The position numbers were made by a program, and so were the translations under genes. Under the pieces are notes generated by a model that saw only the letters and a list, made by a program, of their open reading frames with translations, had not been told where the DNA came from and made no database searches. From Pseudomonas persica (GTDB lineage Bacteria > Pseudomonadota > Gammaproteobacteria > Pseudomonadales > Pseudomonadaceae): a stretch of 64,000 nt of DNA. The stretch lies in NCBI RefSeq assembly GCF_900291015.1, contig NZ_OLKL01000020.1, forward strand, positions 62,001 to 126,000. The letters run 5' to 3'. Positions 12,907-21,399 of the stretch are shown here, piece after piece; the first letter of the stretch is position 1; every line of letters begins with the position of its first letter.

Positions 12907-13190
12907 GTTCAACTTCCCTGCGGGCGATTGAGGGTGACAGGCAAAACCTTATCGCAGTTGGAAGTCATCGGGCATGCGAGGAAGGGCTATTAGCCCTATA
13001 TGGGAAATGGCTTACAAGATAAAACAAAACGGGCTACGAAACAGGCGTGTTTAACTCGATGTCAAAGCGTGATTGGTAACTTTTCATTTGTTTTTATTCG
13101 CGCTGTTTAACTTGCCGTCAGTATATGTAGGAAGTTTCCCACAGTGCGCGGTGCAGCTCCGGGCGATGCCCCGGGCAGCACCGGCAGGGC

Positions 13191-14522
13191 TCAGGTCGGG
13201 CTGGAGCGCCCGGTCATTTCCCGGGCCATTTCGCTGGCATAGCTGTCGGTCATCCCGGCGATGAAGTCGATCATGCGCAGGAACGCACTGTGCAGCGAAC
13301 CGTGCGGGTCGGGAGCATTGTTGCCGATCAGGTCCAGTACCCGGCGGCTCTTGAACGAGGGCGTGCGCCCACCGTGCTGTTCCAGGGCGGCACCACAGAA
13401 GGTGTTCAGCAGAATCTCCAGGGTGGTGTAGGCGCCGATCTCGTGCAGGGTCTTGCGCTTGTCCTGGAAGATCTTGTTGCGTGCCATGTCCTTGGCCTGC
13501 AGCACGCAGCGTTTGGCCGGGCCGTGCATGTGTTCGACCAGGTCGCCCGCCAGTTGCCCGGCCAGCAAGGCCTGCTGCTGCTCGACGAAGGCGTGGGCGG
13601 CAGCGTTGGTCAGGTGCTCGATGGCCTTGCCGCGCAGGATCGCCAGTTTGCGCCGCCGGGAGTCGCCAGGGCCGAGCTGGCGGTAGGTTTCCGGCAGGTC
13701 ATCGCCGACCAGGTCGAGCAGCAGCGCTTCGACTTCGGCATATTGCAGCAGCTCCATTTCCAGGCCGTCTTCCAGGTCGATCAGCGCGTAGCAGATGTCA
13801 TCTGCGGCTTCCATCAGGTAGACCAGCGGGTGGCGCGCCCAGCGCTGGTGTTCCAGTTGCGGCAGGCCGAGCTTGCGGGCGATCTGCTCGAGCAGCGGCA
13901 GCTCGCTCTGGTAACTGCCGAACTTGTGCTTCTTGTAGCCCAGGGCGTCGGCGTGGCGTGCGCTCCACGGGTACTTCAGGTAGGTGCCGAGGGTGGCATA
14001 GGTCAGCCGGGTACCGCCGTCGAACTGGTGGTACTCCAGCTGGGTGAGTACGCGAAAGCCCTGGGCGTTGCCTTCGAAGTTGAGGAAGTCGGCGCGCTCG
14101 TCGCCGCTCATGTCGTCCAGCCAGCCACGCCCGGCGGCCTGCTGGAACCAGTGGCGGATGGCGTCTTCGCCAGAGTGGCCGAACGGTGGGTTACCGATGT
14201 CGTGGGCCAGGCAGGCCGACTGCACGATCATCCCCAGGTCGCTGGGGGCGCACCAGTCCGGCAGGCTGTCGCGCAGGGTTTCGCCGACGCGCATGCCTAG
14301 CGAGCGGCCGACGCAGCTGACTTCCAGCGAGTGGGTCAGGCGTGTGTGGATATGGTCGTTGCTGGAAACCGGGTGCACCTGGGTCTTGCGCCCGAGGCGG
14401 CGGAAGGCACCGGAGAAGATGATGCGGTCGTGGTCTTTGTGGAAGGGGCTGCGTCCGAGTTCATCGGCGCTGTACAGGGCTTTGCCCAGGCGTTCGCGGG
14501 TAAGCAGGGTGTGCCAGTCCAA
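13191..14522 (-). CDS. dgt: dGTPase-like deoxynucleoside triphosphate triphosphohydrolase (HD domain)
   Basis: A 443-aa HD-domain metalloenzyme of the deoxyguanosinetriphosphate triphosphohydrolase-like family, which removes tripolyphosphate from dNTPs and helps set dNTP pools. Metal-binding motifs are clear: [10 protein letters not shown] and [14 protein letters not shown], followed by the family segments [10 protein letters not shown] and [17 protein letters not shown]. The start is a TTG at 14522. It is the only sensible initiator: AGGAG lies 8 nt upstream and no in-frame ATG gives the conserved N-terminus. The next gene upstream is separated by a REP pair, so it is probably transcribed separately. 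The exact nucleotide preference is not visible. Confidence 0.9.
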   Translation of the reverse strand: MDWHTLLTRERLGKALYSADELGRSPFHKDHDRIIFSGAFRRLGRKTQVHPVSSNDHIHTRLTHSLEVSCVGRSLGMRVGETLRDSLPDWCAPSDLGMIVQSACLAHDIGNPPFGHSGEDAIRHWFQQAAGRGWLDDMSGDERADFLNFEGNAQGFRVLTQLEYHQFDGGTRLTYATLGTYLKYPWSARHADALGYKKHKFGSYQSELPLLEQIARKLGLPQLEHQRWARHPLVYLMEAADDICYALIDLEDGLEMELLQYAEVEALLLDLVGDDLPETYRQLGPGDSRRRKLAILRGKAIEHLTNAAAHAFVEQQQALLAGQLAGDLVEHMHGPAKRCVLQAKDMARNKIFQDKRKTLHEIGAYTTLEILLNTFCGAALEQHGGRTPSFKSRRVLDLIGNNAPDPHGSLHSAFLRMIDFIAGMTDSYASEMAREMTGRSSPT

Positions 14523-14596
14523 GGCGCGGTCTCCTGTGGATCGAGGGGTATAGCTTCCGGTGTCGGGAAGGGCGGCGCAAGGGGGACGCCTGCAAT

Positions 14597-14692
14597 GGCC
14601 CTATCGCCGGCAAGCCGGTTCCCACCTCGATCGCATCGGCCTCAAGCCATGTGCAATTTCTGTGGGCGCCGGCTTGCCGGCGATAGGGCCGG
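14597..14692. repeat. REP-like inverted pair, core CCGGCTTGCCGG
   Basis: Arms GGCCCTATCGCCGGCAAGCCGG and its complement about 40 bp apart. This is a different REP subfamily from the GCGGGTTTACCCGC type, placed between two same-strand genes. Confidence 0.85.
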
Positions 14693-14711
14693 TGCAGTCG
14701 ACAGAAAACGT

Positions 14712-15038
14712 TCAGGGGCGGCGGCCTTGCAAGTACAGGCGCAGCAGCGGCAGCAGGCTGCTGCCCAGGCGCAACAGCCGCGCCAGGTTGCCGCTGCGCA
14801 CGCCCTTGCCGGTGAAGAACCCCAGCGCTACCACGGCGCCAATCCCCCACAGCGGCGCATGCTTGATGCCCAGCCCGTCGTGCAGCGAGCTGCCCATGCC
14901 GCGCACGCGACGCAGCGGCTCCAGCAGTTGCGCGGACTCATGGCGGATTTCCTGGCGGTGCATTTCCATGCGCAGGCGCAGCAGCGCCTTGCGCAGTTCG
15001 CGCGGGTTACGGGTGTTTGGCAGTTCAGGCAGGCTCAT
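14712..15038 (-). CDS. Hypothetical membrane protein, third gene of yqjD/yqjE-like operon
   Basis: A 108-aa protein. The N-terminal half is charged and probably helical (MSLPELPNTRNPRELRKALL, rich in R, E and H), followed by a hydrophobic stretch around APLWGIGAVVALGFFTGKG and a second amphipathic segment ending in QGRRP. Its ATG overlaps the stop codon of the yqjE-like gene (ATGA at 15035-15038), so it is translationally coupled to it. Position matches yqjK in enterobacteria, but similarity cannot be claimed from sequence alone. Function unknown; membrane association with the upstream proteins is inferred. Confidence 0.75.
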   Translation of the reverse strand: MSLPELPNTRNPRELRKALLRLRMEMHRQEIRHESAQLLEPLRRVRGMGSSLHDGLGIKHAPLWGIGAVVALGFFTGKGVRSGNLARLLRLGSSLLPLLRLYLQGRRP

Positions 15039-15409
15039 GGCAACAGGCCCTCCCGGTCCTTGGCGAGTTCCTCGAGGGTGGCGCCGAACGGCGACGATTC
15101 GTCGAACACCGCTGCCTTCAGGCGCAACCCGCAGTACAGCGCGGCGATGCCGTAGAACACGCACAGGCCGATGATGCCGGCCAGGCGATAGCTGTCCCAC
15201 AGCAGCACCAGCAACAGCCCGGACAGTGCCGTCAGCAGCAGCAGGGCGAAGACCAGGGCCAGGCCGGCGAACAGCAGCAGGCTCAAGGTGCGGCCCTTCT
15301 GCTCCTGCAACTCGATACCGAACAGTTCGATATGGCTGTGCAGCAGGCCCAGCGCAGCCGCGCCCAGGCGCTTGCCCGAGGCGCTGGCGCCGTTGGCGTC
15401 ATTCTCCAT
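15035..15409 (-). CDS. YqjE-like inner-membrane protein (phage holin superfamily III)
   Basis: A 124-aa protein with two transmembrane helices (about 43-68 and 74-98: LSLLLFAGLALVFALLLL and LAGIIGLCVFYGIAALYCGL) between a short charged N-terminus and a cytoplasmic tail. The segment HIELFGIELQEQKGR before the first helix is typical of the YqjE/DUF1469 family, which is grouped with holin-like proteins only by topology. It is the middle gene of three: the yqjD-like gene ends 9 bp upstream, and the downstream gene overlaps by 4 bp. A role in stationary-phase envelope or ribosome membrane tethering is suggested by the partner family, not by this sequence. Confidence 0.8.
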   Translation of the reverse strand: MENDANGASASGKRLGAAALGLLHSHIELFGIELQEQKGRTLSLLLFAGLALVFALLLLTALSGLLLVLLWDSYRLAGIIGLCVFYGIAALYCGLRLKAAVFDESSPFGATLEELAKDREGLLP

Positions 15410-15418
15410 GGGAACCCC

Positions 15419-15733
15419 TTAGCGCCGGTTGGCCAGCAGGCCGATCAACAGGCCGACGCCAGCGGCAATGCCGATCGCCTGCCATGGGTTTTCCTGCACG
15501 TACTGCTCGGCACTGCCCAGTGCGGCCTGGCCGCGTTCACGCACCGAGTCCTGGGTCAGCTGCAGGGTTTCGCGGGCCTGGGCCAGGCGCTCGTGGATCT
15601 GTTCACGCAACTCGTCAGCCTGGTCGCCGGCCAGGTTGGCGGTGTCGGCCAGCAGCTTCTCGGTGTCGCGGACCAGTGCCTGGAAGTCAGCCATCAATAC
15701 CTCTTGTGCAGTCTTTGCCGATTTGCTGGCCAT
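15419..15733 (-). CDS. ElaB/YqjD-family membrane-anchored ribosome-binding protein (DUF883)
   Basis: A 104-aa protein with the family plan: a long soluble alpha-helical part (about 5-75, heptad-like, LVRDTEKLLADTANLAGDQ) and a C-terminal tail anchor, NPWQAIGIAAGVGLLIGLL, ending in a basic NRR. E. coli YqjD/ElaB/YgaM are stationary-phase proteins that anchor ribosomes to the inner membrane; the same role is inferred here. The start is ATG at 15733 with GGGAG 6 nt upstream. The open frame continues upstream but without a ribosome-binding site. First gene of the three-gene operon. Confidence 0.88.
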   Translation of the reverse strand: MASKSAKTAQEVLMADFQALVRDTEKLLADTANLAGDQADELREQIHERLAQARETLQLTQDSVRERGQAALGSAEQYVQENPWQAIGIAAGVGLLIGLLANRR

Positions 15734-16046
15734 GGGTGTCTCCCTGTCGATGAGTGTTGGTAGTTCGAGTGATAGCACGCACGGAAGGTTCAAGTGCCGG
15801 CGCTGGTATGAGCCTTGCTAAAGCTTTGCCACGTTGCGGGGCGCCCCATACGGGTATTGCGCCGATTCAGGGCGCCAAAGCAGCGGATACCGATAAACCT
15901 TAACCCAATCCACGACAAACCCAAGAAAAAACCACGCAGGCTCCGCCCGGCTCACCGAAACAGGGCAGGTGGCTGGCACCGATTCGGTGCATGGATGCAG
16001 GTTCTTGAACTGTCCTGGTGCCTTTTTCAGCAGGTCTGCCTATTTC

Positions 16047-17255
16047 ATGGAAAACATGCACAGCGCGATGGACTCCCTGGTCCATGGTTCCAACACCCTG
16101 TTCATTCTCATGGGCGCCATCCTGGTGCTGGCCATGCATGCCGGCTTCGCGTTTCTCGAAGTGGGCACGGTGCGCTACAAGAACCAGGTCAACGCCTTGT
16201 CGAAGATCCTCAGCGATTTCGCCATCTCGGCGTTGGTGTATTTCTTCATCGGCTATTGGATCGCCTACGGGGTCAGCTTCTTCCAGCCAGCGGCGGCGCT
16301 GGCGGCCGACCATGGCTATGCGCTGGTCAAGTGCTTCTTCCTGCTGACCTTCGCCGCGGCGATCCCGGCGATCATCTCCGGGGGCATTGCCGAGCGGGCA
16401 CGTTTCGTACCGCAACTGTGTGCCACGGCGTTGATCGTGGCGTTCATCTACCCGTTCTTCGAGGGCGTGGTGTGGAACGGCAACCTGGGCGTGCAGGCCT
16501 GGTTGCAGGCACGCTTCGGCGCGCCGTTCCATGATTTTGCCGGCTCGGTGGTGGTGCATGCCATGGGCGGCTGGCTGGCGCTGGCGGCGGTGCTGCTGCT
16601 GGGCGCGCGTCGAGGCCGCTACCGCGATGGCCGGCTGGTGGCGTTTGCGCCGTCGAGCATTCCCTTCCTGGCATTGGGGTCGTGGATCCTGATCATCGGC
16701 TGGTTCGGCTTCAACGTCATGAGTGCCCAGACCCTGCAGGGTGTCAGCGGCCTGGTGGCGATCAACTCGCTGATGGCCATGGTCGGAGGCACCCTGTCGG
16801 CCTTGCTGGCCGGGCGCAACGACCCGGGCTTTCTGCATAACGGGCCGCTGGCCGGGCTGGTGGCAGTTTGTGCCGGCTCCGACCTGATGCACCCGATCGG
16901 TGCGCTGGCCACCGGCCTGGTGGCGGGCGGGCTGTTCGTCTGGACCTTCACTGCGGCGCAGAACCGCTGGAAGATCGACGATGTGCTGGGCGTGTGGCCG
17001 TTGCATGGCCTGTGCGGTGCATGGGGTGGCATTGCCTGCGGTATCTTCGGCCAGGCGGCCTTGGGCGGTATGGGCGGTGTCAGCCTGGGCAGCCAGTTGC
17101 TGGGCAGCCTGATGGGCATACTGGTGGCATTGGCCGGTGGCTTCGCCGTCTACGGTGCGATCCGCGCGCTGCATGGGCTGCGCTTGAGCCATGAGCAGGA
17201 GTTCCAGGGCGCGGACCTGTCTCTGCACCGTATCGGCGCCACCAGCCAGGATTGA
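16047..17255 (+). CDS. amt: Ammonium transporter (Amt/MEP/Rh family)
   Basis: A 402-aa integral membrane channel for ammonium uptake, about 11 transmembrane helices by hydrophobicity. The pore twin histidines are present: the first in FAGSVVVHAMGG (about residue 170), the second in VWPLHGLCGAWGG (about 319). The ISGGIAERAR segment is also typical. No glnK lies next to it, unlike the glnK-amtB operon of most proteobacteria, so it may be a second Amt with separate regulation. The start is uncertain: ATG at 16047 is used, ATG at 16056 has GGA nearby, and no strong Shine-Dalgarno is seen for either. No N-terminal signal peptide is obvious. Confidence 0.9.
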   Translation: MENMHSAMDSLVHGSNTLFILMGAILVLAMHAGFAFLEVGTVRYKNQVNALSKILSDFAISALVYFFIGYWIAYGVSFFQPAAALAADHGYALVKCFFLLTFAAAIPAIISGGIAERARFVPQLCATALIVAFIYPFFEGVVWNGNLGVQAWLQARFGAPFHDFAGSVVVHAMGGWLALAAVLLLGARRGRYRDGRLVAFAPSSIPFLALGSWILIIGWFGFNVMSAQTLQGVSGLVAINSLMAMVGGTLSALLAGRNDPGFLHNGPLAGLVAVCAGSDLMHPIGALATGLVAGGLFVWTFTAAQNRWKIDDVLGVWPLHGLCGAWGGIACGIFGQAALGGMGGVSLGSQLLGSLMGILVALAGGFAVYGAIRALHGLRLSHEQEFQGADLSLHRIGATSQD

Positions 17256-17326
17256 GCCAGGTCAGGTGCACGGAGGGCAGGACGGACCTAGAATAGGCTT
17301 TCTCCCTGCCAAACCGGACTTGCCCC

Positions 17327-17566
17327 ATGCTGCCTGAATGCCAACTGTTCGGCACCCTCGGCTGCCACCTGTGTGAAGTGGCCGAGGCCGTGCTGATGCC
17401 CTTCGTCGATCATGGCCTGCTGGTGGAACTGGTCGATATTGCCGAGAACGAAACCCTGTTCGAGCGCTATGGCCTGATCATTCCGGTGCTGCGGCGCTGT
17501 GACAGTGGCGCCGAACTGCACTGGCCGTTCGATGCCGAACAGGTGGTGGCATTTCTCGCGCAGTGA
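17327..17566 (+). CDS. Glutaredoxin-like protein (DUF836)
   Basis: A 79-aa thioredoxin-fold protein of the glutaredoxin-2-like/DUF836 family. The redox motif CHLC follows the first strand (QLFGTLGCHLCEVAE). Then come VELVDIAENETLFERYG and the cis-proline segment IIPVLRR, as expected for the fold. The C-terminus, WPFDAEQVVAFL, matches the family. A thiol-disulfide role is inferred. A single small gene between the Amt and M15 peptidase genes, all on the same strand. Confidence 0.87.
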   Translation: MLPECQLFGTLGCHLCEVAEAVLMPFVDHGLLVELVDIAENETLFERYGLIIPVLRRCDSGAELHWPFDAEQVVAFLAQ

Positions 17567-17653
17567 TGGCTCCAGGGGAGCTACAACCCTGCTCCAAGGT
17601 GATGGATGTGAGCTGATGATCCACTGCCACATTTAGTCATCGGGAGCCCCGCC

Positions 17654-18085
17654 ATGTTGATTACCCCGCATTTCACGCTTGATGAAATGACCGTTTCCCA
17701 ACTCGCCGCCAGGGACGGGTTCGATAACACACCGCCCCCTGAAGTCAGGGCCAACCTGCAACTGCTGTGTTGTGTACTGGAACAGGTACGCGCACTGTTC
17801 GACGCGCCAATAATCGTTAGCAGCGGTTACCGCAGTGAGCGGGTCAACCGGGCGATTGGCGGTGCTTCGAATAGCCAGCATATCCAGGGACTGGCGGCGG
17901 ACTTCACGGTGATCGAAGTCAGCCCGCGGGAAGCCGTGCGACGGATCAGTGAAAGTGCCTTGCCCTTCGATCAACTCATCCTGGAATTCGACAGATGGGT
18001 GCACCTGTCGGTAACGCGCGACACGCCGCGGCGGCGGGTGTTGACCATTCGCAAAGGCAGCGGCTACCTGCCAGGGCTGCAATGA
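17654..18085 (+). CDS. M15-family zinc peptidase (peptidase M15_3-like)
   Basis: A 143-aa protein of the D-Ala-D-Ala carboxypeptidase/phage endolysin fold (Peptidase_M15_3). Zinc ligands are visible: SQHIQGLAADF gives the His and Asp, and WVHLSV gives the second His. The segment IIVSSGYRSERVNRAIGG is the family signature. No signal peptide is present, as in phage-type enzymes, so export would need a holin or lysis, or it may act in the cytoplasm. GGGAG lies 7 nt before the ATG. Neighbouring genes are not phage-like apart from the SOS-controlled gene that follows 65 bp later. Confidence 0.88.
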   Translation: MLITPHFTLDEMTVSQLAARDGFDNTPPPEVRANLQLLCCVLEQVRALFDAPIIVSSGYRSERVNRAIGGASNSQHIQGLAADFTVIEVSPREAVRRISESALPFDQLILEFDRWVHLSVTRDTPRRRVLTIRKGSGYLPGLQ

Positions 18086-18091
18086 AGCACA

Positions 18092-18135
18092 TTGACGCCG
18101 GCAAGGGGATGTTCGTATGCTGTATATAAATACAG
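18092..18135 (+). promoter_or_regulatory. Promoter with LexA box upstream of gene at 18151
   Basis: LexA operator CTGTATATAAATACAG at 18120-18135, a perfect CTGT-N8-ACAG palindrome. A likely sigma-70 promoter, TTGACG (18092-18097) with an 18-bp spacer to TATGCT (18116-18121), overlaps it, so LexA would block the -10 region. The gene start is 15 bp further on. Confidence 0.85.
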
Positions 18136-18150
18136 TATCAGGGTGAAGCC

Positions 18151-18459
18151 ATGCTCAATGTCGAGCAACTCAAGTACAGCGTCAACCGCATGCCCGTCGA
18201 GCGGGTGGCCGACGCCGTTCTGGAACTGCGCCTCGAAGGCCTGGTGACCGATGACCGCACGCCGTTCGGCAAGGTCCACTTCAATACCTGCTTCGCCGAG
18301 ATCGAGGCCTTGTTCCAGCGTGCCGGCTACCATCGCGGGCTGGATGTGGTGGGTTACCAAGGGTTGCTGTATGCCCTCTACGACCCAGGCCGCTGGGAGC
18401 CCGTGCAGGTACTGCGCTGGCTCAAGGAGCGCAGCGAGGCGATGGCCCAGGCTGGTTGA
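18151..18459 (+). CDS. Conserved hypothetical protein, likely SOS-induced
   Basis: A 102-aa soluble protein, slightly acidic, that I do not recognise. It has a helical N-terminus (MLNVEQLKYSVNRMPVERVA) and a compact C-terminal part with GLDVVGYQGLLYALYDPGRWEPVQVLRWL. No catalytic, membrane or DNA-binding motif is visible. Translation has AGGG about 6 nt before the ATG. The important evidence is regulatory: a perfect LexA box overlaps its promoter immediately upstream, so it should belong to the SOS regulon. It lies between an M15 peptidase and an RNA pseudouridine synthase, neither of which suggests a function. Confidence 0.8.
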   Translation: MLNVEQLKYSVNRMPVERVADAVLELRLEGLVTDDRTPFGKVHFNTCFAEIEALFQRAGYHRGLDVVGYQGLLYALYDPGRWEPVQVLRWLKERSEAMAQAG

Positions 18460-18510
18460 GGGCGCGGGCTTGGGGGATAATGCGCGCCCGTGAATGTTTC
18501 GAGCCTTGTC

Positions 18511-19395
18511 ATGACCGCGCCTTTCGACCCCGCCCGCCAGCAAGCCAGCACGGTGTGCCTGCCACCCGGTAACTGGACCACGGTGCTCGACTGCCTGTGT
18601 GATCATTTCAAGGCCATCGACCGGGCCCAATGGCTCGACCGCTTTGCCCGTGGCCGCGTGCTGGATGCCGAGGGACGGGCGATTGCGGCCGAGCTGCCTT
18701 ACAAGCGCGGCATGCGTTTGCACTACTTCCGTGAAGTGCCGAACGAGCGGCCGATCCCGGTACAGGAGGAGGTGCTGCATGTGGATGAGCACCTGGTGGT
18801 AGCTGACAAGCCGCATTTCCTGCCAGTGACGCCGACCGGTGAATACGTCGAGCAGACCTTGCTGCGCCGCCTGATCCGCCGCCTGGATAACCCGCATCTG
18901 GTGCCATTGCACCGTATTGACCGGCATACCGCCGGGCTTGTGCTGTTTTCTGCCAACCCGCACAGCCGCAGTGCCTACCAACGGCTGTTCCCCGAACGAC
19001 GCATCGACAAGCGCTACCAGGCCATTGCCGCGGCCATGCCGCAGCATGCATTTCCGCTGGTGCACAAAAGCCGTCTGGTACATGGCGAGCCGTTTTTCCG
19101 CATGCATGAGGTTGAGGGAGATGCCAACAGCGAAACCCTGGCCGAAGTGCTGGAGAAGAATGGCGAGCTGTGGCGTTACGGGCTGTCGCCGGTGACTGGC
19201 AAGACCCATCAGTTGCGCGTGCACATGGCGGCATTGGGGGCGGGGATCAGCAATGACCCGTTCTATCCGCAGTTGGTCAACGAAGAGGATGACTACCAGC
19301 GGCCGCTGAAGTTGCTGGCGCAGAGCCTGCGCTTTGCAGACCCGCTGAGCGGGGAAGCGCGCTACTTCGAGAGCCGCTTGCGGCTGGACTGGTAA
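18511..19395 (+). CDS. RluA-family RNA pseudouridine synthase
   Basis: A 294-aa enzyme that isomerises uridine to pseudouridine in rRNA or tRNA. The catalytic motif is HRIDRHTAGLVLF (Asp after HRI), and the end-of-domain motif is GKTHQLRVHMAALG. The N-terminal about 85 residues are S4-like but diverged (WLDRFARGRVLDAEGR). Target nucleotide cannot be assigned; the sequence fits neither RluC nor RluD closely by eye. The start is ambiguous: ATG at 18511 (MTAPF) is used, while a GTG at 18490 would add seven residues. Confidence 0.88.
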   Translation: MTAPFDPARQQASTVCLPPGNWTTVLDCLCDHFKAIDRAQWLDRFARGRVLDAEGRAIAAELPYKRGMRLHYFREVPNERPIPVQEEVLHVDEHLVVADKPHFLPVTPTGEYVEQTLLRRLIRRLDNPHLVPLHRIDRHTAGLVLFSANPHSRSAYQRLFPERRIDKRYQAIAAAMPQHAFPLVHKSRLVHGEPFFRMHEVEGDANSETLAEVLEKNGELWRYGLSPVTGKTHQLRVHMAALGAGISNDPFYPQLVNEEDDYQRPLKLLAQSLRFADPLSGEARYFESRLRLDW

Positions 19396-19450
19396 TGCTC
19401 ACACGCTCATCGCAGGAACAACTGCTGTAAATGCACTTTGAAAGCTTGCG

Positions 19451-19548
19451 CGGTCCCCTGTGGGAGCGGGTTCACCCGCGAAGAAGCCTGCGCGGTGGAT
19501 GGCACCGGCTTCGCCGGTGTTCGCGGGTGAACCCGCTCCCACAGTGAC
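19451..19548. repeat. REP inverted pair (pseudouridine synthase/aer gap)
   Basis: Two REP copies (CTGTGGGAGCGGGTTCACCCGCGAA and its complement) in inverted orientation about 40 bp apart. A small internal palindrome, ACCGGCTTCGCCGGT, lies between them. Convergent gene ends. Confidence 0.9.
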
Positions 19549-19635
19549 CACGCAATCTTTTAGATCTTGAGCAAGACATTTCTCCCACAAGTACGGCGCA
19601 CGTAAAAAGTGCATGCCGTACCTTTGGAAGCTGCC

Positions 19636-21201
19636 CTAGCGGTTGAACCGCTCCACCAGCGAGTACTGGCTACCCGCCGTGCTGGTCAGCTCTTCGCTGA
19701 GCAGCGCCGAGTGCTGCGCCTGTTCTGCGGTCTGGTCGGCCAGTTCGGCAATGGTGCTGATGTTGCGGCTGATCTCGTCAGCCACTGCAGTCTGCTCCTC
19801 GGTTGCCGCAGCAATCTGGGTGGCCATGTCGGTGATGTTGGCCACCGCTTCGCTGATGCCTACCAGTGCCTCGTCGGCCTGCATCACCCGGTTGACGCCT
19901 TCCTGCGCCTGGCGATGGCCGGTTTCCATGGTCAGCACGGCATTGCTCGCGGTTTGTTGCAGCTTGGCGATCAGGCCGTGGATCTGCCCGGTGGACTCGG
20001 CGGTGCGCTGGGCCAGCTGGCGTACTTCGTCGGCCACCACGGCAAAGCCACGGCCCATTTCACCGGCACGTGCCGCTTCAATGGCCGCGTTCAGCGCCAG
20101 CAGGTTGGTCTGGTCGGCGATGCCCTTGATCACATCGACCACGCCACCAATCTCGTCGCTGTCCTTGGCCAGTTGCGTCACTGTCTGGCCGGTCTCGCCC
20201 ACCGCCGCCGACAGGCGTTCGATAGCCTCGCGGGTTTCACCGGCAATCTGCCGGCCCTGGCTGGTCAGGCGGTTGGCTTCCTGGGTGGCATCGGCGGTGC
20301 GCTGCACGTGGTTGGCCACTTCCTGGGTGGTGGCGGCCATCTGGTTGACCGCAGCGGCGACCTGCTCGGTCTCCACCCGCTGCCGTTCCAGGCCCGAAGA
20401 GCTCTTGTGCGCCAGGGCGTCGGACTGACGCGCCTGTTCGCTGAGGTGTTCGGCGCTGTCCTGCAGGCGGGTCAGGCAGGTTTTCATGCGCGCGTCCTGG
20501 CTGAGCATGGCCATTTCCAGGCGCGCCTGCACGCCACGGCTGTCGGTGTACATCTGCGCGATCAGCGGGTCGGAGGTGGTCTGTTCGGCCAGGCGCAGCA
20601 GGCGCTTGAGGCCGCGCTGCTGCCAGCTCAGGCCCAGCAGGCCCAGCGGTACGGAAAGCCCGGCGGCCAGGGCGAAGCCCCAGGAATGGCCCAGCCAGTT
20701 GCCGATCAGGAAGCCCACCTGGCTGATCAGGATGAACGGCAGCCAGTCCTGCAGTACCGGCAGCCACTTGTCCCTGCGCGGTACCGGCGGCTTGCCCTGG
20801 TTGATGCGCTGGTATAGCGCCTCGGCACGGCGGACCTGTTCGGCGGTGGGTTTGACCCGCACCGACTCGAAGCCGACTACCTGATTATTGTCGAAGATCG
20901 GCGTGACATAGGCGTTGACCCAGTAGTGGTCGCCGGACTTGCAGCGGTTCTTGACGATGCCCATCCACGGCTGCCCTTGCTTGAGGGTTTGCCACATATG
21001 GGCGAACACGGCAGACGGTACGTCGGGGTGGCGCACCAGGTTGTGCGGCGCACCGGTCAGCTCCTCGCGGGTGAAACCACTGATCTCGATGAAGGCATCG
21101 TTGCAGTAAGTGATCACACCTTTGGCGTTGGTGGTGGAGATCAACCGCTGCTGGGCAGGGAAAGTCCGTTCTCTCTGGGTAATCGGCTGGTTGTTACGCA
21201 T
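19636..21201 (-). CDS. aer: Aerotaxis receptor, PAS domain methyl-accepting chemotaxis protein
   Basis: A 521-aa Aer-type transducer. The N-terminal PAS domain (about 15-120) starts [17 protein letters not shown] with [19 protein letters not shown] and binds FAD in characterised Aer proteins. A membrane segment at about 160-200 ([18 protein letters not shown] and [18 protein letters not shown]), a HAMP-like linker and the methyl-accepting signalling domain follow, with the hairpin tip [38 protein letters not shown]. It senses redox or oxygen and signals to CheA. ATG at 21201 ([14 protein letters not shown]) is the typical Aer start; the frame extends 29 codons upstream over the promoter. A sigma-28 promoter lies 30 bp upstream. 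Confidence 0.93.
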   Translation of the reverse strand: MRNNQPITQRERTFPAQQRLISTTNAKGVITYCNDAFIEISGFTREELTGAPHNLVRHPDVPSAVFAHMWQTLKQGQPWMGIVKNRCKSGDHYWVNAYVTPIFDNNQVVGFESVRVKPTAEQVRRAEALYQRINQGKPPVPRRDKWLPVLQDWLPFILISQVGFLIGNWLGHSWGFALAAGLSVPLGLLGLSWQQRGLKRLLRLAEQTTSDPLIAQMYTDSRGVQARLEMAMLSQDARMKTCLTRLQDSAEHLSEQARQSDALAHKSSSGLERQRVETEQVAAAVNQMAATTQEVANHVQRTADATQEANRLTSQGRQIAGETREAIERLSAAVGETGQTVTQLAKDSDEIGGVVDVIKGIADQTNLLALNAAIEAARAGEMGRGFAVVADEVRQLAQRTAESTGQIHGLIAKLQQTASNAVLTMETGHRQAQEGVNRVMQADEALVGISEAVANITDMATQIAAATEEQTAVADEISRNISTIAELADQTAEQAQHSALLSEELTSTAGSQYSLVERFNR

Positions 21202-21230
21202 GGGTTGATAGTCCGCAGGGCTTTCGACAG

Positions 21231-21257
21231 GTATCGGCAAGCCGCTGGTTTTATTGA
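21231..21257 (-). promoter_or_regulatory. Sigma-28 (FliA) promoter of aer
   Basis: On the minus strand the sequence reads TCAA, exactly 15 bp, then GCCGATAC. This matches the FliA consensus TAAA-N15-GCCGATAA in 10 of 12 positions with the exact spacing. It lies 30 bp before the aer start codon. Confidence 0.85.
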
Positions 21258-21399
21258 ATGAATATTTAATGTGCCTGACCTGTAGCAATAAGCCATCATT
21301 TAATATGGGTTAGTCGGCGAGCACGTTCAAGCAAGTTGGCGTCATTATTGCGTTTTTACTGCTGTTTAATGACGAATAAGTCGAATGATGACCGATTGG

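Noticed and set aside
17654..18459. Prophage remnant suggested by an endolysin-like M15 gene and an SOS gene
   Set aside because: No other phage gene, att site or composition shift was seen in the neighbourhood.
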